Assembly: GCA_017644185.1 (NCBI GenBank)
Contig: JAEPMA010000006.1
Span: forward strand, 62,001-126,000
From: Rhodospirillales bacterium
Lineage (GTDB): Bacteria > Pseudomonadota > Alphaproteobacteria > Rhodospirillales > Casp-alpha2
DNA: 64,000 bases
Reading direction: 5' to 3'
Shown here in pieces: positions 51,229 through 61,457 of the stretch (within the stretch, counting starts at the first letter, position 1; every line of letters starts with the position of its first letter). A program made the translations under genes and the position numbers. Below the pieces are notes generated by a model that did not search any database, was not told the DNA's origin, and was given only the letters and a program-made list of their open reading frames with translations.

Positions 51229-52836
51229 TTGATTTCGGTTGGTTCCCCGGTGGCGGTTTTTCAGAAAAACAAACATAAACGCGTTTATTCGGCACCGTTT
51301 CCAGTATTGGCGGCGGTGTTGTCGTTGCTGTTTCTCGTGCTGTCTATCGGGGCTGTAACGTACTTTCTGAGTGTCGCCGCCGAGCGGGAAAATAACGTGG
51401 CGTATCGCGAGTCCCGGCACATCGTGGAAACGGCGTTCTCACTGAAGGAACGTGACCTGAAGAATTGGGCGAGGGATTACGCCTGGTGGGACGACACCCG
51501 CAATTTCGCCACCTTGAACGTCGATATCAAATGGGCCGAGAACAACATCGGTACATACCTTCAGGACTCGTTCGGCGTGACGGGTTCGTTCGTCGTGACG
51601 CCGGATTTGCAGACGATTTTCTACTCGCCCCGTACCGGTAACGTCCTAAACAACGCACAGGATTTCATTGGTGCCGGCGGCACCATGTTCCTGCGGACGG
51701 TGCAGGCGACCGCCATGGACAGTAGTATCGCGCTGACACGTTATGTGCGGTCGGGCGACAGGCTCTATCTGATCGGCGCTGCGCCAATTACCAAAGAGCA
51801 ACCATCGGGGGATGATCTGATCCGGCGTCCGCGGCCGATACTCGTTATTTATAAGGAACTTGATAGTGCCGTTGTCGCAGAGATGTCCGGACAGTTCCTT
51901 CTGAACGATCTGCGTATTGCTTCCGCGCCGATTAAGAACGCTGCGTCCTTCGCGCTGCAGAACGACAAGGAACCCCCCGTCGCTTTTGCTTCCTGGCTGC
52001 CCTCGACACCAGGGGATGAACTTTTTTCGGAATTGCTGCCGAAGCTTTCTTTGGTCTCGATCATGCTGTTCACGACCGCGTTGCTGATTTTCTTCCTGTG
52101 GTGGCGTACCGCCTCACAGGCGAATATCGAGAAGTCTCGTTTTCTCGCCAAAATGAGCCATGAACTCAGAACGCCGCTGAATCCGATCGTCGGTTTCTCC
52201 AGCATGATGGTCAACGAGACGTTAGGGCCGATCCCGGATCTTTACAAGAACTACGCCACCGACATTCACCGGTGCGGCATGCATCTTTCCGGTGTCATCC
52301 AGGACATCCTCGACGTGTCGCGGATCGAGGCCGGCGAGATGGCGCTTTCGGAGACGGAGTTCGACATTGCGCCACTGATCGACGAAGTGCCAGCGTTCAT
52401 TGGAACGCCGTTCAGTGGGAATGCGGGACAATCCGCGATGCCGAAGATATCATCGGAAGTTCCCGACGGCATACCGAAACTGCGCGCGGATCGTCTTAGG
52501 GTTCAACAAGTACTGCTTAATCTGATTTCGAACGCAGTGAAATTTTCGGCCGGAAAAGAGATTCTTATTCGAGCCACACTCGACAATGGGTGTGTGCTGA
52601 TCAGTGTTGAGGACAAGGGTATCGGCATCTCCGAACATGACCTCAAGCTCCTGTTCCAACCTTTTGTTCAGGTCGGCCAGCAATCTATCGAGAACCGCTC
52701 GCATGGCAGTGGCCTGGGGCTCGTGGTGTCGCGTGAACTCATGCGCCTGCATGGTGGCGATTTGCTCCTGCACAGCAAGCTGGGCGAGGGGACGACCGCG
52801 ATCATGCAGTTCCCGGCGAGTCGCTCGGTTCCCTGA
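51229..52836 (+). CDS. membrane sensor histidine kinase with CHASE4-like domain
   Basis: A two-helix membrane kinase of up to 535 residues. Membrane segments are at about 25-47 and 272-292. The periplasmic part begins ERDLKNWARDYAWWDDTRNF, which is the CHASE4 pattern. The kinase core has the phosphorylated His311 in MSHELRTPLNPIVGF, the N-box NLISNAVKFS, and VEDKGIGIS and GSGLGLVVSREL. No response regulator is adjacent and no receiver domain is attached. The start is unclear: TTG 51229 or GTG 51250, neither with a good ribosome site. Confidence 0.9.
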   Translation: MISVGSPVAVFQKNKHKRVYSAPFPVLAAVLSLLFLVLSIGAVTYFLSVAAERENNVAYRESRHIVETAFSLKERDLKNWARDYAWWDDTRNFATLNVDIKWAENNIGTYLQDSFGVTGSFVVTPDLQTIFYSPRTGNVLNNAQDFIGAGGTMFLRTVQATAMDSSIALTRYVRSGDRLYLIGAAPITKEQPSGDDLIRRPRPILVIYKELDSAVVAEMSGQFLLNDLRIASAPIKNAASFALQNDKEPPVAFASWLPSTPGDELFSELLPKLSLVSIMLFTTALLIFFLWWRTASQANIEKSRFLAKMSHELRTPLNPIVGFSSMMVNETLGPIPDLYKNYATDIHRCGMHLSGVIQDILDVSRIEAGEMALSETEFDIAPLIDEVPAFIGTPFSGNAGQSAMPKISSEVPDGIPKLRADRLRVQQVLLNLISNAVKFSAGKEILIRATLDNGCVLISVEDKGIGISEHDLKLLFQPFVQVGQQSIENRSHGSGLGLVVSRELMRLHGGDLLLHSKLGEGTTAIMQFPASRSVP

Positions 52837-52851
52837 CCGCTACTCAATAAC

Positions 52852-54348
52852 TCACGGCGAGTTACGTATGGGCCGCCAGGCGCGGATTTGCGCCTTGGCC
52901 ATTTCCAGATCTTCAGGGGTAAGGGCGGCGGCGATCCGGGCTCTTTCACGGACAAGGTCGGCGCGCGTTTGTGCCGGCCAAGTGCGCTCAGCCAGCGAAA
53001 TCCATTGATAGGCGGCAATAGGGTCGCGATCGACAACCTGTCCGTTGAAGTAGACAGCCGCCAGTCGGCGCTGCGCCGGGGCGAAGCCGGTTTCCGCAGC
53101 CTGTGACAGGTACTGGAGGCCGATAACCCGTTGTTGAACGTTGCCGTCCAGCATCAGTCGTGCCAGATCGAAGCGCGCCGGCGCGTGGCCCCGTTGTGCG
53201 GCACGGGTGTACCAGCGTTCGGCCGTTGCAAGATCACGGGGCACCGCGATCCCTTCCTGATAAAGCCGTCCAAGATCATGCTCCGCAGGCGCGTAACGGC
53301 GGTCCGCCGCGACGCTTAGCCAGTGAATGGCATTTCCGTAATCGCGCCTGACCCCGTCGCCCAATCTGAAGATGGTGCCTAGTGTGTAGGCGGCTTCGGC
53401 AGAGCCACCGTCGGCGGCGCGCATATACCAGTGAAGGGCGTGAGCGAGATCTTTCTGCGTACCCAGACCCAGGCGGTAAGCATTGGCAAGGTTGTAGGCA
53501 GCATCCTCGTGTCCGGCTTCGGCCGCGCGCCGGAACCAACCCGCAGCCATCGCCGGATTGCGAGTTACGCCGTCCCCATTGAGATAGAGCGTGCCGAGTG
53601 CCTGCGCCGCTTCCCGGTCACCAGCCCTGGCGTCGGCTTCAAGTAAGGGCAGGGCGGTCGGGATGTCGCCGTCCCGGTATAAGTTGAGCGCCGTCGAGAA
53701 TTGCCGCGGAAGACCGACATCCATGAAATGCACCGAAGCGGGGGTTGCCAGCGCAACTATTACCAACGCGGCCTGCACGACCTTGATTTGTCTTGTGGGC
53801 CGGGGTGTCGCGGAGCGGTTCTCAGGGGCGGTCGCATAAGTTCTGGCGGCGTCGTGCAGCAAGTCTTTCACGTCGTCGGCCCGCATCGGCCAGACGAAAC
53901 CGATATTCACCGCAATAGCCGCTTGGGGTGTGTCGCCGAACAACCGCCGCAGTTTCGATGATTGCCAATCCACGGTCTGTGGATGTCTTAAATGAAACAT
54001 CAGCCGGTCATGCACGTCGCCGGTCCGGCTGCGCTGCGTCGTCGCCTGTATTCTGGCGATGTCGGACCAGCGTATGGGCTGGGCCAGCACCCGGGGTATC
54101 TCGATCCCATCGGGCGAAATACGCAACAACGCCTCGGGCGTAAAAAGGTGGACCGCCGCCAGCGCCACCGCAAGGGCGGCGCCCGTCGTCAAAAGGAGCC
54201 AGCCCGGTTCGCCCAGCCAAACCAGCATATCGAGGCGCAGCACCAGCAAGCCGATTAGTGGTAAAACCAGAACTACCGTCGCCGCGACAGCGGGCAGCTT
54301 GCGCGGGCGGATCGTCGTGAAGGGGCGGGTCTCACGGTCGTGACGCAT
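52852..54348 (-). CDS. Sel1-repeat protein with N-terminal membrane region
   Basis: A 498-residue protein. The N-terminal part has two membrane helices (about 20-38 and 48-68), then a PH-like/cytoplasmic segment (ISPDGIEIPRVLAQPIRWSDIARI), a third helix near 190-210, and about seven Sel1 repeats to the C-terminus (AAQALGTLYLNGDGVTRNPA, AAYNLANAYRLGLGTQKDLA, AAYTLGTIFRLGDGVRRDYG and others). Sel1 repeats bind proteins and often regulate signalling. It converges on the histidine kinase gene with 15 bases between the stops. Function unknown. Confidence 0.85.
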   Translation of the reverse strand: MRHDRETRPFTTIRPRKLPAVAATVVLVLPLIGLLVLRLDMLVWLGEPGWLLLTTGAALAVALAAVHLFTPEALLRISPDGIEIPRVLAQPIRWSDIARIQATTQRSRTGDVHDRLMFHLRHPQTVDWQSSKLRRLFGDTPQAAIAVNIGFVWPMRADDVKDLLHDAARTYATAPENRSATPRPTRQIKVVQAALVIVALATPASVHFMDVGLPRQFSTALNLYRDGDIPTALPLLEADARAGDREAAQALGTLYLNGDGVTRNPAMAAGWFRRAAEAGHEDAAYNLANAYRLGLGTQKDLAHALHWYMRAADGGSAEAAYTLGTIFRLGDGVRRDYGNAIHWLSVAADRRYAPAEHDLGRLYQEGIAVPRDLATAERWYTRAAQRGHAPARFDLARLMLDGNVQQRVIGLQYLSQAAETGFAPAQRRLAAVYFNGQVVDRDPIAAYQWISLAERTWPAQTRADLVRERARIAAALTPEDLEMAKAQIRAWRPIRNSP

Positions 54349-54514
54349 GATCGGCTCAACATATCACGGACAGGGGGCGGCGACATGATTACCGGGGACG
54401 GCAGGCGGTGTGACTTGATGTGTAGCCGGAATGTGATGCTCAGCGGGGGATTGAGGCATACAGGTTTTTGAGGCTAAGCTGCCGTCGCAGGCAAAACGTG
54501 GAGCACCCCCATCG

Positions 54515-55132
54515 ATGATGATCCTTGTCGGGCAATTCGATTCGCCCTTTGTGCGCCGGGTCGCGGCGACGATGGGCCATTACGATTTACCATTCGACCG
54601 CCATGTGCTCTCGGTATTTGGCGACCGCGACGAGGTTTTGCGCCTGAACCCGCTTGGGAAAGTGCCAGCCTTGATCATTGACGAGGGGGAGACCCTGGTC
54701 GACAGCGCGGTAATCATCGACTACCTGGACGAACTCGCACCGGTGGGCGGTCGGCTTTGTCCCGAAAGGGGGCCTTACCGCCGTCATGTCCTGCGCCTGG
54801 CGGTGGTCGCGATGGGCGTCTCCGAGCGCGCGGTGCAGCTTCGGGTCGAGACGGTTCGCCGTCCGCCGCATCTTCAAAGTGAGGAATTCGTAGAAACCTA
54901 TCGGCGATCTATTCGTGACAGCCTTGATTATCTTGAGCGCGAAGCGGGCGAACCTTGGATGACCGGAAGTACCCTTACCCATGGTGACTTCGCCGTGACC
55001 GCCGCATTGACTCATTTATCCGCCCGGGTCGATGAATTTTCCGACCTTCAGGCCTGGCCCAAGCTGGCCGCCGTCCGTGCGGCCGGCGAGGGGCTTGCGG
55101 CTTTTAAGGGGGTCCCGTTCGTCGAAGGCTGA
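54515..55132 (+). CDS. glutathione S-transferase family protein
   Basis: A 205-residue GST-fold protein. The N-terminal thioredoxin half is complete: MILVGQFDSPFVRRVAATMGHY with Ser at the expected catalytic position, the cis-Pro in NPLGKVPALII and LVDSAVIIDYLDEL for glutathione binding. The C-terminal half contains GSTLTHGDFAVTAAL. The substrate is unknown. It lies 45 bases before rnd and may share its transcript. Confidence 0.9.
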   Translation: MMILVGQFDSPFVRRVAATMGHYDLPFDRHVLSVFGDRDEVLRLNPLGKVPALIIDEGETLVDSAVIIDYLDELAPVGGRLCPERGPYRRHVLRLAVVAMGVSERAVQLRVETVRRPPHLQSEEFVETYRRSIRDSLDYLEREAGEPWMTGSTLTHGDFAVTAALTHLSARVDEFSDLQAWPKLAAVRAAGEGLAAFKGVPFVEG

Positions 55133-55177
55133 TAAAGCGGTTTCAGCACCGCCGCCGGTCGTGTAACGTCTCGCACC

Positions 55178-56356
55178 ATGTCAGAAGTGATCACTAAAAC
55201 TGATGAATTACGCGCCTTCTGCGAGTCGCTCGCGGATGAATCGTATGTGACGGTGGATACGGAATTCATCCGCGAAAGCACGTTCTGGCCGGAACTGTGT
55301 CTGGTGCAGTTGGGTGGCACCGAGCAGGCCAAGGCCGTCGATACGCTGGCCGACGGTATCGATCTCAAACCTTTGTTCGAATTGATGGCCAACACCAAGG
55401 TTTTGAAGGTGTTTCATGCGGCGCGCCAGGATCTCGAGATCTTCCTGCACCTTGCCGGTGAATTGCCGCGCCCGATTTTCGACACCCAAGTCGCCGCCAT
55501 GGTCTGCGGCTTCGGTGATTCCGTCGGTTACGAGAACCTCATCACCAAACTGACGAATGCCAAGATCGACAAGGGGTCGCGCTTCACCGACTGGAAGCTT
55601 CGCCCGCTCAGCGATAAGCAGCTCAAGTACGCGCTCGCCGACGTCACGCACCTTCGCCCGGCCTATGAAATACTCGCAGGTAAGCTTGAACTTTCCGGTC
55701 GCCAGTCCTGGGTGAAGGCGGAGATGGAAATTCTCGAGGATCCGAAGACCTATCGTGTCGATCCGGAAGACGCTTACAAACGGATTAAAACGCGCGGCGC
55801 ACGTGGACGCCAACTTTCCGTCCTGCAGGCCGTTGCGGCCTGGCGGGAGCGCGAGGCACATGCGCGCAATCTGCCCCGCAACAGGGTGCTGCGCGACGAG
55901 GCGTTACTAGAGATTTCACATCGCATGCCGAAAACGGTCGACGACCTTGCCAAGACACGCGGTCTTGGCCGGAGATTGGCGGAGGGCAATGCGGGCGATT
56001 CCCTTTTGAAGGCGATCAAGAAAGGCGCGGACGCGCCGAAATCCGAATGGCCGACCCCACCTGTGAAGCCTGACCTGCCGCCCTGGACGGCAGCGGCCGC
56101 CGATCTTCTGAAGGTGCTGTTGAAGATGAAATGCGCGGATGCGGACGTCGCGACCAAGTTGGTGGCGAGTGCCGCGGATGTCGAACTGATCGCGGCTTTC
56201 GGGGAAGAGGCGGACGTGCCGGCGATCAAGGGCTGGCGGCGCAGTGTGTTTGGCGATGATGCCCTCAGGCTGCGGCGTGGTGATATATGCCTGAAACTGG
56301 ACGGCGACCGGGTTGCGGTCGTCGAAAAGAACCAGCTTTCCGAAGCGTCCGATTAA
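55178..56356 (+). CDS. rnd: ribonuclease D
   Basis: A DEDD-family 3'-5' exoribonuclease that trims tRNA and other small RNAs. Asp27 and Glu29 lie in VTVDTEFIREST; the remaining acidic residues are in FHAARQDLEIFLH and KYALADVTHLRPAYEIL. An HRDC domain follows (about 215-290: LQAVAAWREREAHARNLPRNRVLRDEALLEIS). The length of 392 residues is normal. It converges on ppx with overlapping stop codons. Confidence 0.96.
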   Translation: MSEVITKTDELRAFCESLADESYVTVDTEFIRESTFWPELCLVQLGGTEQAKAVDTLADGIDLKPLFELMANTKVLKVFHAARQDLEIFLHLAGELPRPIFDTQVAAMVCGFGDSVGYENLITKLTNAKIDKGSRFTDWKLRPLSDKQLKYALADVTHLRPAYEILAGKLELSGRQSWVKAEMEILEDPKTYRVDPEDAYKRIKTRGARGRQLSVLQAVAAWREREAHARNLPRNRVLRDEALLEISHRMPKTVDDLAKTRGLGRRLAEGNAGDSLLKAIKKGADAPKSEWPTPPVKPDLPPWTAAAADLLKVLLKMKCADADVATKLVASAADVELIAAFGEEADVPAIKGWRRSVFGDDALRLRRGDICLKLDGDRVAVVEKNQLSEASD

Positions 56357-57861
56357 TTTCTCGAAATCGAGCCGTTGATCCCCAGGCTCTTGCACAGCCC
56401 CCGAAAGCGCCGGTCGACGGTCTCCGACTGGAACACGCTGGACTTGCCGGGCAGGTGCAGGATCAGCTTCTTGTCTTTCCGTTCAAGACTGGTTTGCGAC
56501 AAGAGCCCGGGCGCGGAGCCCGAGATCGTGTGCGCAAGCCGGATCGCCCGCCCGATCCCGTCAACCTTGTTCAGTTGTTCCGGGTCCAATAGGCTGCGCA
56601 CCTCGTTCACCACGGGGGCACCTGAATCGCCGTTGTAGCGGACGAACACGGTCGCCGCGATAAACACCCGGTCAGAATGCGAAAGCCCGGCGTAGGGCAG
56701 GCGCAGAGCCCGGAAGAAAGAATGTTCGGCCCGGTAATCGGGGTGCTCGTTCCAGCCGATGTCGGAGAGCAGACAAGACGCCAATATGCGGCGACGGTCT
56801 TCGTCAGTGTTGTCGGGGAACAGCGGGGCGACCCAGTTCGCGACCTCTCTGCCGTCGAGGGAGAAACGGCCTGTGCGTTCAGCGAGTGTTTCCGCACCGG
56901 CGATCAGCGGGTCCTGATGGCGCATGTCTTCGGGCAGGTGTTGCAGCATCTGACCCTCACGCATCCCGAAGCCGGAGAAGACGATATTGGCGGGGTTCGT
57001 CACTTCGATCAGGCTGCCCAGCACTTCCGTGGCGTAGGGGACGCTTTTGACTCGTGACGGTGAGATCGACGAAATCCGCCGCATGGTGCCTGGGCTGAGG
57101 CCCGCCAGAAGCCGCGACAGGCCGAGCGCGTCGTCGGCACGGATCGTGTAGTTGTCGACCACGTGCAGCGGGTAGTTGGTCTGTTCAATAAAGACCCGCG
57201 CGATCGCGCGCATGATTCCGCCTGTGAGATAGAGGCTCTTGCCCTTGGCGTTCTTCAGCCATTTGGTTTTGGAGAAATGCTCTTTGATGATGTCCTTGGC
57301 CTTGTCCATATCCTCACCGGACATTTCCTGCAGGCGAAGGTGCCCGAGCGGCATCGTACCATAAGTCTTGCACGCACCTTTTTGGATGCTGACCAGATCG
57401 AGCGAGCCGCCGCCGAGATCACCCAGAATACCATCCGCATCGGGAACGCCGACGATGAGACCGAGGGCGGAGAGTTCTGCTTCTTCTGACCCGCTTAATA
57501 CGGATACCGAGATGCCGAACTCGGTTTCGATCTTGTTGACGAACACCGAACCGTCAGATGCGTCACGGACGGCCGCCGTCGCGACCAGATCGAGCTTCTC
57601 GACGCCCATCGCCTCGGAAAGCCGGATGAAGCGTCTGAGTGATGCCAGTGCCTTTTTGACGCCGACCGCCGAGAGGGTCCCGGTCTTGGACATGCCTTCG
57701 ACCAGGCGGCATTCCGCTTTCTCGTTGAACATCGGCACCGGCATGCGCTCGGGCACGTCGTAGACGACGAGGCGCACGGTGTTCGAGCCGATATCGACAA
57801 TGCCGATACGTCCCGTAACGGTCTGAAGATCTGGGTGCAGGCGAATAGCTTCTTCGGTCAC
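56353..57861 (-). CDS. ppx: exopolyphosphatase (Ppx/GppA)
   Basis: Degrades polyphosphate, or hydrolyses pppGpp, depending on the member. In 502 residues: the ASKHA fold opens with GRIGIVDIGSNTVRLVVYD, then VATAAVRDASDG, GILGDLGGGSLDLVSIQKG and the C-terminal metal-dependent HD-like region. The start is GTG at 57861. It lies 59 bases after ppk, forming the standard synthesis-degradation pair for polyphosphate. Confidence 0.94.
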   Translation of the reverse strand: MTEEAIRLHPDLQTVTGRIGIVDIGSNTVRLVVYDVPERMPVPMFNEKAECRLVEGMSKTGTLSAVGVKKALASLRRFIRLSEAMGVEKLDLVATAAVRDASDGSVFVNKIETEFGISVSVLSGSEEAELSALGLIVGVPDADGILGDLGGGSLDLVSIQKGACKTYGTMPLGHLRLQEMSGEDMDKAKDIIKEHFSKTKWLKNAKGKSLYLTGGIMRAIARVFIEQTNYPLHVVDNYTIRADDALGLSRLLAGLSPGTMRRISSISPSRVKSVPYATEVLGSLIEVTNPANIVFSGFGMREGQMLQHLPEDMRHQDPLIAGAETLAERTGRFSLDGREVANWVAPLFPDNTDEDRRRILASCLLSDIGWNEHPDYRAEHSFFRALRLPYAGLSHSDRVFIAATVFVRYNGDSGAPVVNEVRSLLDPEQLNKVDGIGRAIRLAHTISGSAPGLLSQTSLERKDKKLILHLPGKSSVFQSETVDRRFRGLCKSLGINGSISRN

Positions 57862-57920
57862 AAGGATGATCCTAAGTGCTGTGACATGACCGTCAATATA
57901 AGGAAGGTATTATAGACGAC

Positions 57921-60113
57921 TTAGTCCTGCTTGCGGTCGTCCTTAGGTGCAATTTCCTGACCTACGTTCAACGCGGATCCCCGTCCGGAAAGGCTTGGGT
58001 TGGTCATGAAATACTCCTGTGCCGACAGGCCTTCGCCCTTGGCGACCCGCTCGAACGAGCCGTCAGGGCTCATAATCCAGCTTTGCGCCTGATCACGCAG
58101 GTTGGCAACCATGATCTCTTCGAGGACCTGCTTGTGGACGGTCGGATTCTCGATCGGCACCAGGGTTTCGACCCGGCGGTTCAAATTGCGCGGCATCAGG
58201 TCGGCCGATGCGATGAAGACCTTGGCGGCCGGTGACGGCAGTTTCTTACCGTTGGCGAAGCAGTAGATTCGGGAATGCTCAAGAAAACGGCCGACGATGC
58301 TTTTGACGCGAATGTTCTCGCTCAACCCCTTGATGCCCGGACGCAGACAGCAAATACCGCGGATCACGAACTCCAGCTTCACACCCGCCTGGGACGCTTC
58401 GTAGAATTTCTCGATCAGGTCCGGGTCGACGAGAGAATTCATCTTCATCCAGATCGCCGCTGGCTTACCGGCTTTGGCGTTCGCGATTTCGACATCGGTG
58501 AGGCGCACAAGGGTGTCGCGGAGCGTCACGGGGGAGAACGAGAGCTTCTCCATCTGCGCCGGTTGCGCATATCCGGTCATGTAGTTCAGAAGCCGCGCCG
58601 CATCGCGGCAAAGCGCCTGGTCGCAGGTGAAGAACGACAAGTCCGTATAGATCTTCGCCGTGATCGGGTGGTAGTTGCCGGTCCCGAAATGAACATAGGA
58701 TTTCAGGGTCTGCCCTTCGCGCCGGACGATCAGGTTGACCTTGGCGTGGATTTTCTTGTCGACGAATCCGTAAACCACTTGTGCGCCGGCCCGCTCCAGG
58801 TCGCGTGCCCAGCGGATATTGGCTTCCTCATCGAACCGCGCCTTGAGCTCGACCATCGCGGTTACGGATTTGCCCGCCTCGGCGGCCTCGATCAAGGCGG
58901 CCACGATGGGGGAGTCGTTGGAGGTGCGGTAAAGCGTTTGTTTGATCGCAACCACATCCGGATCGCGCGCCGCTTGACGGACGAACTGCACCACCACGTC
59001 GAAGCTTTCGTATGGGTGGTGGACGATGATGTCTTTTTTCGAAATCGCCGCGAACACGTCGCCGCCGAAATCGCGGATGCGTTCGGGGAAGCGCGCGTTG
59101 AAGGGCGTAAACAACAGGTCCGGCCGTTCGCTCAAGATCAGCTGCTTGGTGTCGGCGAGGCCCAGCGGCCCCTGCATCGCCATCGCAACGCCGGAATCGG
59201 TACCCATTTCGCCGATGATCAGGTCCTGCAGCTGCTGCGGCATGTCGGCGTTGAAGGTCAGGCGGATCACGGACCCCCGGCGGCGGCGTTTGAGGGCGCT
59301 TTCGAAGGTGCGGACCAGGTCTTCGGCTTCCTCATCGATTTCCATCTCGCTGTCGCGGATGACGCGGAAGGCGCCGTTCTCGACCAGTTTGAAATCGGGA
59401 AACAGTTTGTCGATGAACAGCAACACCCAGTCTTCGAGCGCCAGGAAGCGGATGTCCGGGCCCGGCAGGCGCACATAGCGTTCCAACTGCGACGGGATCG
59501 GCAACAGGGCGCGCAGGTATTCGTCGAAGTCCCGGTGCTCCAGCATCAACACCAGCGAGAACCCAAAATTCGGAATGAAGGGGAACGGGTGGGCCGGATC
59601 GACGGCGAGCGGCGTTAGGACCGGAAAGACGTGTTCCATGAACTGCTGTTCGAGCCACACCAGATCGTCTTTCGAGACTTCATCGCGATTGAGAATGCTG
59701 ATGCCGCTGCTGCGCAGTTCGGACCGTAAACGGCCCCATATGGCATGCTGCTCGTGCATCAGCTTCTGAGCGTGATCCTGAATGGCCTCGATCTGTTGCG
59801 CGGGCGTCATGCCGTCATCGCTGGCTTGCGTCACGCCGGCCCTGATCTGACCGCGCAGACCGGCCACACGAACCATGAAGAACTCATCAAGGTTGGCCGC
59901 CGAAATCGAGAGGAACCGAAGGCGTTCAAGAAGTGGGTGCGCGGAGTTCTCCGCTTCTTCCAGGACGCGCGTATTGAACGACAGCCACGAAAGCTCCCGG
60001 TTCAAAAGGTGCGGCTCACCCGGTGCAGCGGCCGCGGGAGACCCTCGGCGTGCCGCGGTCTGGGAGCGCACCTTGCTGCTTTTGTCTGTGTCGAGCGGCG
60101 TGGTCTCGTCCAT
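57921..60113 (-). CDS. ppk1: polyphosphate kinase 1
   Basis: Makes inorganic polyphosphate from ATP. The 730 residues contain the N-domain [18 protein letters not shown], the head domain, and the catalytic core with the autophosphorylated His in [30 protein letters not shown] and [14 protein letters not shown] start at ATG 60113 ([11 protein letters not shown]); a TTG 22 codons earlier is possible. The upstream region 60114-60277 is divergent with the Rap1a-like gene and must carry both promoters. Confidence 0.95.
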   Translation of the reverse strand: MDETTPLDTDKSSKVRSQTAARRGSPAAAAPGEPHLLNRELSWLSFNTRVLEEAENSAHPLLERLRFLSISAANLDEFFMVRVAGLRGQIRAGVTQASDDGMTPAQQIEAIQDHAQKLMHEQHAIWGRLRSELRSSGISILNRDEVSKDDLVWLEQQFMEHVFPVLTPLAVDPAHPFPFIPNFGFSLVLMLEHRDFDEYLRALLPIPSQLERYVRLPGPDIRFLALEDWVLLFIDKLFPDFKLVENGAFRVIRDSEMEIDEEAEDLVRTFESALKRRRRGSVIRLTFNADMPQQLQDLIIGEMGTDSGVAMAMQGPLGLADTKQLILSERPDLLFTPFNARFPERIRDFGGDVFAAISKKDIIVHHPYESFDVVVQFVRQAARDPDVVAIKQTLYRTSNDSPIVAALIEAAEAGKSVTAMVELKARFDEEANIRWARDLERAGAQVVYGFVDKKIHAKVNLIVRREGQTLKSYVHFGTGNYHPITAKIYTDLSFFTCDQALCRDAARLLNYMTGYAQPAQMEKLSFSPVTLRDTLVRLTDVEIANAKAGKPAAIWMKMNSLVDPDLIEKFYEASQAGVKLEFVIRGICCLRPGIKGLSENIRVKSIVGRFLEHSRIYCFANGKKLPSPAAKVFIASADLMPRNLNRRVETLVPIENPTVHKQVLEEIMVANLRDQAQSWIMSPDGSFERVAKGEGLSAQEYFMTNPSLSGRGSALNVGQEIAPKDDRKQD

Positions 60114-60277
60114 TGGAACACCAACTTTACGCTTAATCCGAAACGATGATACCAGCCCCGGCGGCGCGCTGTCACTCAACGGAATTATGACAGTTTAAAA
60201 ACAGGTTCCCCGCGAATAACTGGTGTGAGCGGGACAGGGCCTGTACAAATGGGCCGTTGCCGCACCGAGGAGGAGAC

Positions 60278-60676
60278 ATGTTGGCGCGCGTCCGGAAAAG
60301 TTTGTTTGTGATGTTGCTCGCCATGGGATTGGCGGGCCTGGCGACGAGTGCGTCTGCAAATATCACGCTTGCCGAATATATGACGCTCCGTGCCGAGGCG
60401 AAGTCCGGCAACAAGGGCGCCGAGGCGCGCTGGCGCTATTACATCATCGGGTTGATGGACGGTATTCAGGCGGTTCAGGCGCCGGCGACCGCGCAAGGGG
60501 CAAAGCTGCATTTCTGCATGCCGGAAGACCTGCCAATTTCGCCGAGATTTCTGGATGAGTTCATCCAGGAAGCCATCGGCCGCCTGAGCGCCAAGGGACA
60601 GCTCAAGAACCGCATCAAACAGCCGATGGCGGTGGTCGTCGCGTTGGAACTGAAAAGCGCGTTTCCCTGCGGCTGA
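60278..60676 (+). CDS. exported Rap1a/Tai-like small protein
   Basis: A 132-residue protein with a signal peptide (about 1-27, ending SASA before NITLAEY). The mature part follows the Rap1a/Tai pattern: YYIIGLMDGIQAV, a Cys in LHFCMPEDLP, and the terminal PMAVVVALELKSAFPCG with the second Cys. In other bacteria Rap1a and Tai proteins are periplasmic immunity proteins against type VI secreted effectors, but solitary members of unknown role are also common. GAGGAG is five bases before the ATG. No cognate toxin gene is nearby. Confidence 0.72.
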   Translation: MLARVRKSLFVMLLAMGLAGLATSASANITLAEYMTLRAEAKSGNKGAEARWRYYIIGLMDGIQAVQAPATAQGAKLHFCMPEDLPISPRFLDEFIQEAIGRLSAKGQLKNRIKQPMAVVVALELKSAFPCG

Positions 60677-60677
60677 C

Positions 60678-61457
60678 TTACAGCGTTCCCGGATAGTTGC
60701 CGCCGTCGATCAGGCAGTTTTGGCCGGTGATGTAGCCCGCCTGTGCCGAGCACAGGAACGCGCAGTATTCACCGAACTCATAAGCTTGGCCGAACCGGCC
60801 AGCCGGAATGCCTGCGGCGCGCTGAGCCGCGACTTCTTCTTCCGTGGCGTTCGATTTACCGGCGTGCGCCTTTAAATTCGAGCGCAAACGATCGGTATCG
60901 AAGGCACCCGGAAGAAGACCGTTGATGGTGACGTTGTGGCGCACCGTTTTGCGTGCCAGTCCGGCGATGAAACCCGTCAGGCCGGCGCGGGCGCCGTTCG
61001 AAAGGCCAAGAATTTCGATCGGCGCCTTCACCGAACTCGACGTGATGTTGACGATCCGGCCGAACTTGCGGTCGATCATCCCGTCGACTGTCGATTTGAT
61101 CAGGAAAATCGGCGTCAGCATGTTGGCGTCGACGGCCTTGATCCAGTCGTCCCGATCCCAGTCGCGAAAGTCGCCCGGCGGCGGGCCACCGGCGTTATTC
61201 ACCAGGATGTCCGGTTCGGGGCAAAGGTCGAGCACGGCTGCACGGCCTTCCTCAGTCGTGATGTCGCAGGCGATGGCTTGTACCTTCCCGCCACCGAGCG
61301 CACGGATTTCGTCCGCCGCCGCGTTGAGTGTTTCTTCGGTACGTGCGCAGATCGTCACATCGACGCCTTCGCGTGCCAGTGATGTCGCGCAAGCCTTACC
61401 CAAACCTTTTGAAGCGGCGCAGACGATGGCTTTCTTGCCGGCGATTCCCAAATCCAT
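60678..61457 (-). CDS. SDR family protein lacking the canonical YxxxK
   Basis: A Rossmann-fold SDR of 259 residues with an atypical glycine motif (CAASKGLGKA), NNAG and the Ser region NITSSSVKAP. At the place of the catalytic Tyr-x-x-x-Lys the sequence is LGLSNGARAGL, so both Tyr and Lys are absent. This SNxARAGL pattern is a known subgroup of 3-oxoacyl-ACP-reductase-like SDRs. The activity is unclear. The C-terminus GQNCLIDGGNYPGTL is normal. It converges on the Rap1a-like gene with one base between them. Confidence 0.85.
   Translation of the reverse strand: MDLGIAGKKAIVCAASKGLGKACATSLAREGVDVTICARTEETLNAAADEIRALGGGKVQAIACDITTEEGRAAVLDLCPEPDILVNNAGGPPPGDFRDWDRDDWIKAVDANMLTPIFLIKSTVDGMIDRKFGRIVNITSSSVKAPIEILGLSNGARAGLTGFIAGLARKTVRHNVTINGLLPGAFDTDRLRSNLKAHAGKSNATEEEVAAQRAAGIPAGRFGQAYEFGEYCAFLCSAQAGYITGQNCLIDGGNYPGTL

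Noticed and set aside
58275-59618. 447-codon open frame opposite ppk
   Set aside because: Antisense shadow of a highly conserved PPK1 gene.
60169-60193. Possible Pho box upstream of ppk (CTGTCA-N13-TGACAG)
   Set aside because: Only one good CTGTCAT half-site is present and the second repeat at the right spacing does not match, so PhoB control cannot be supported.
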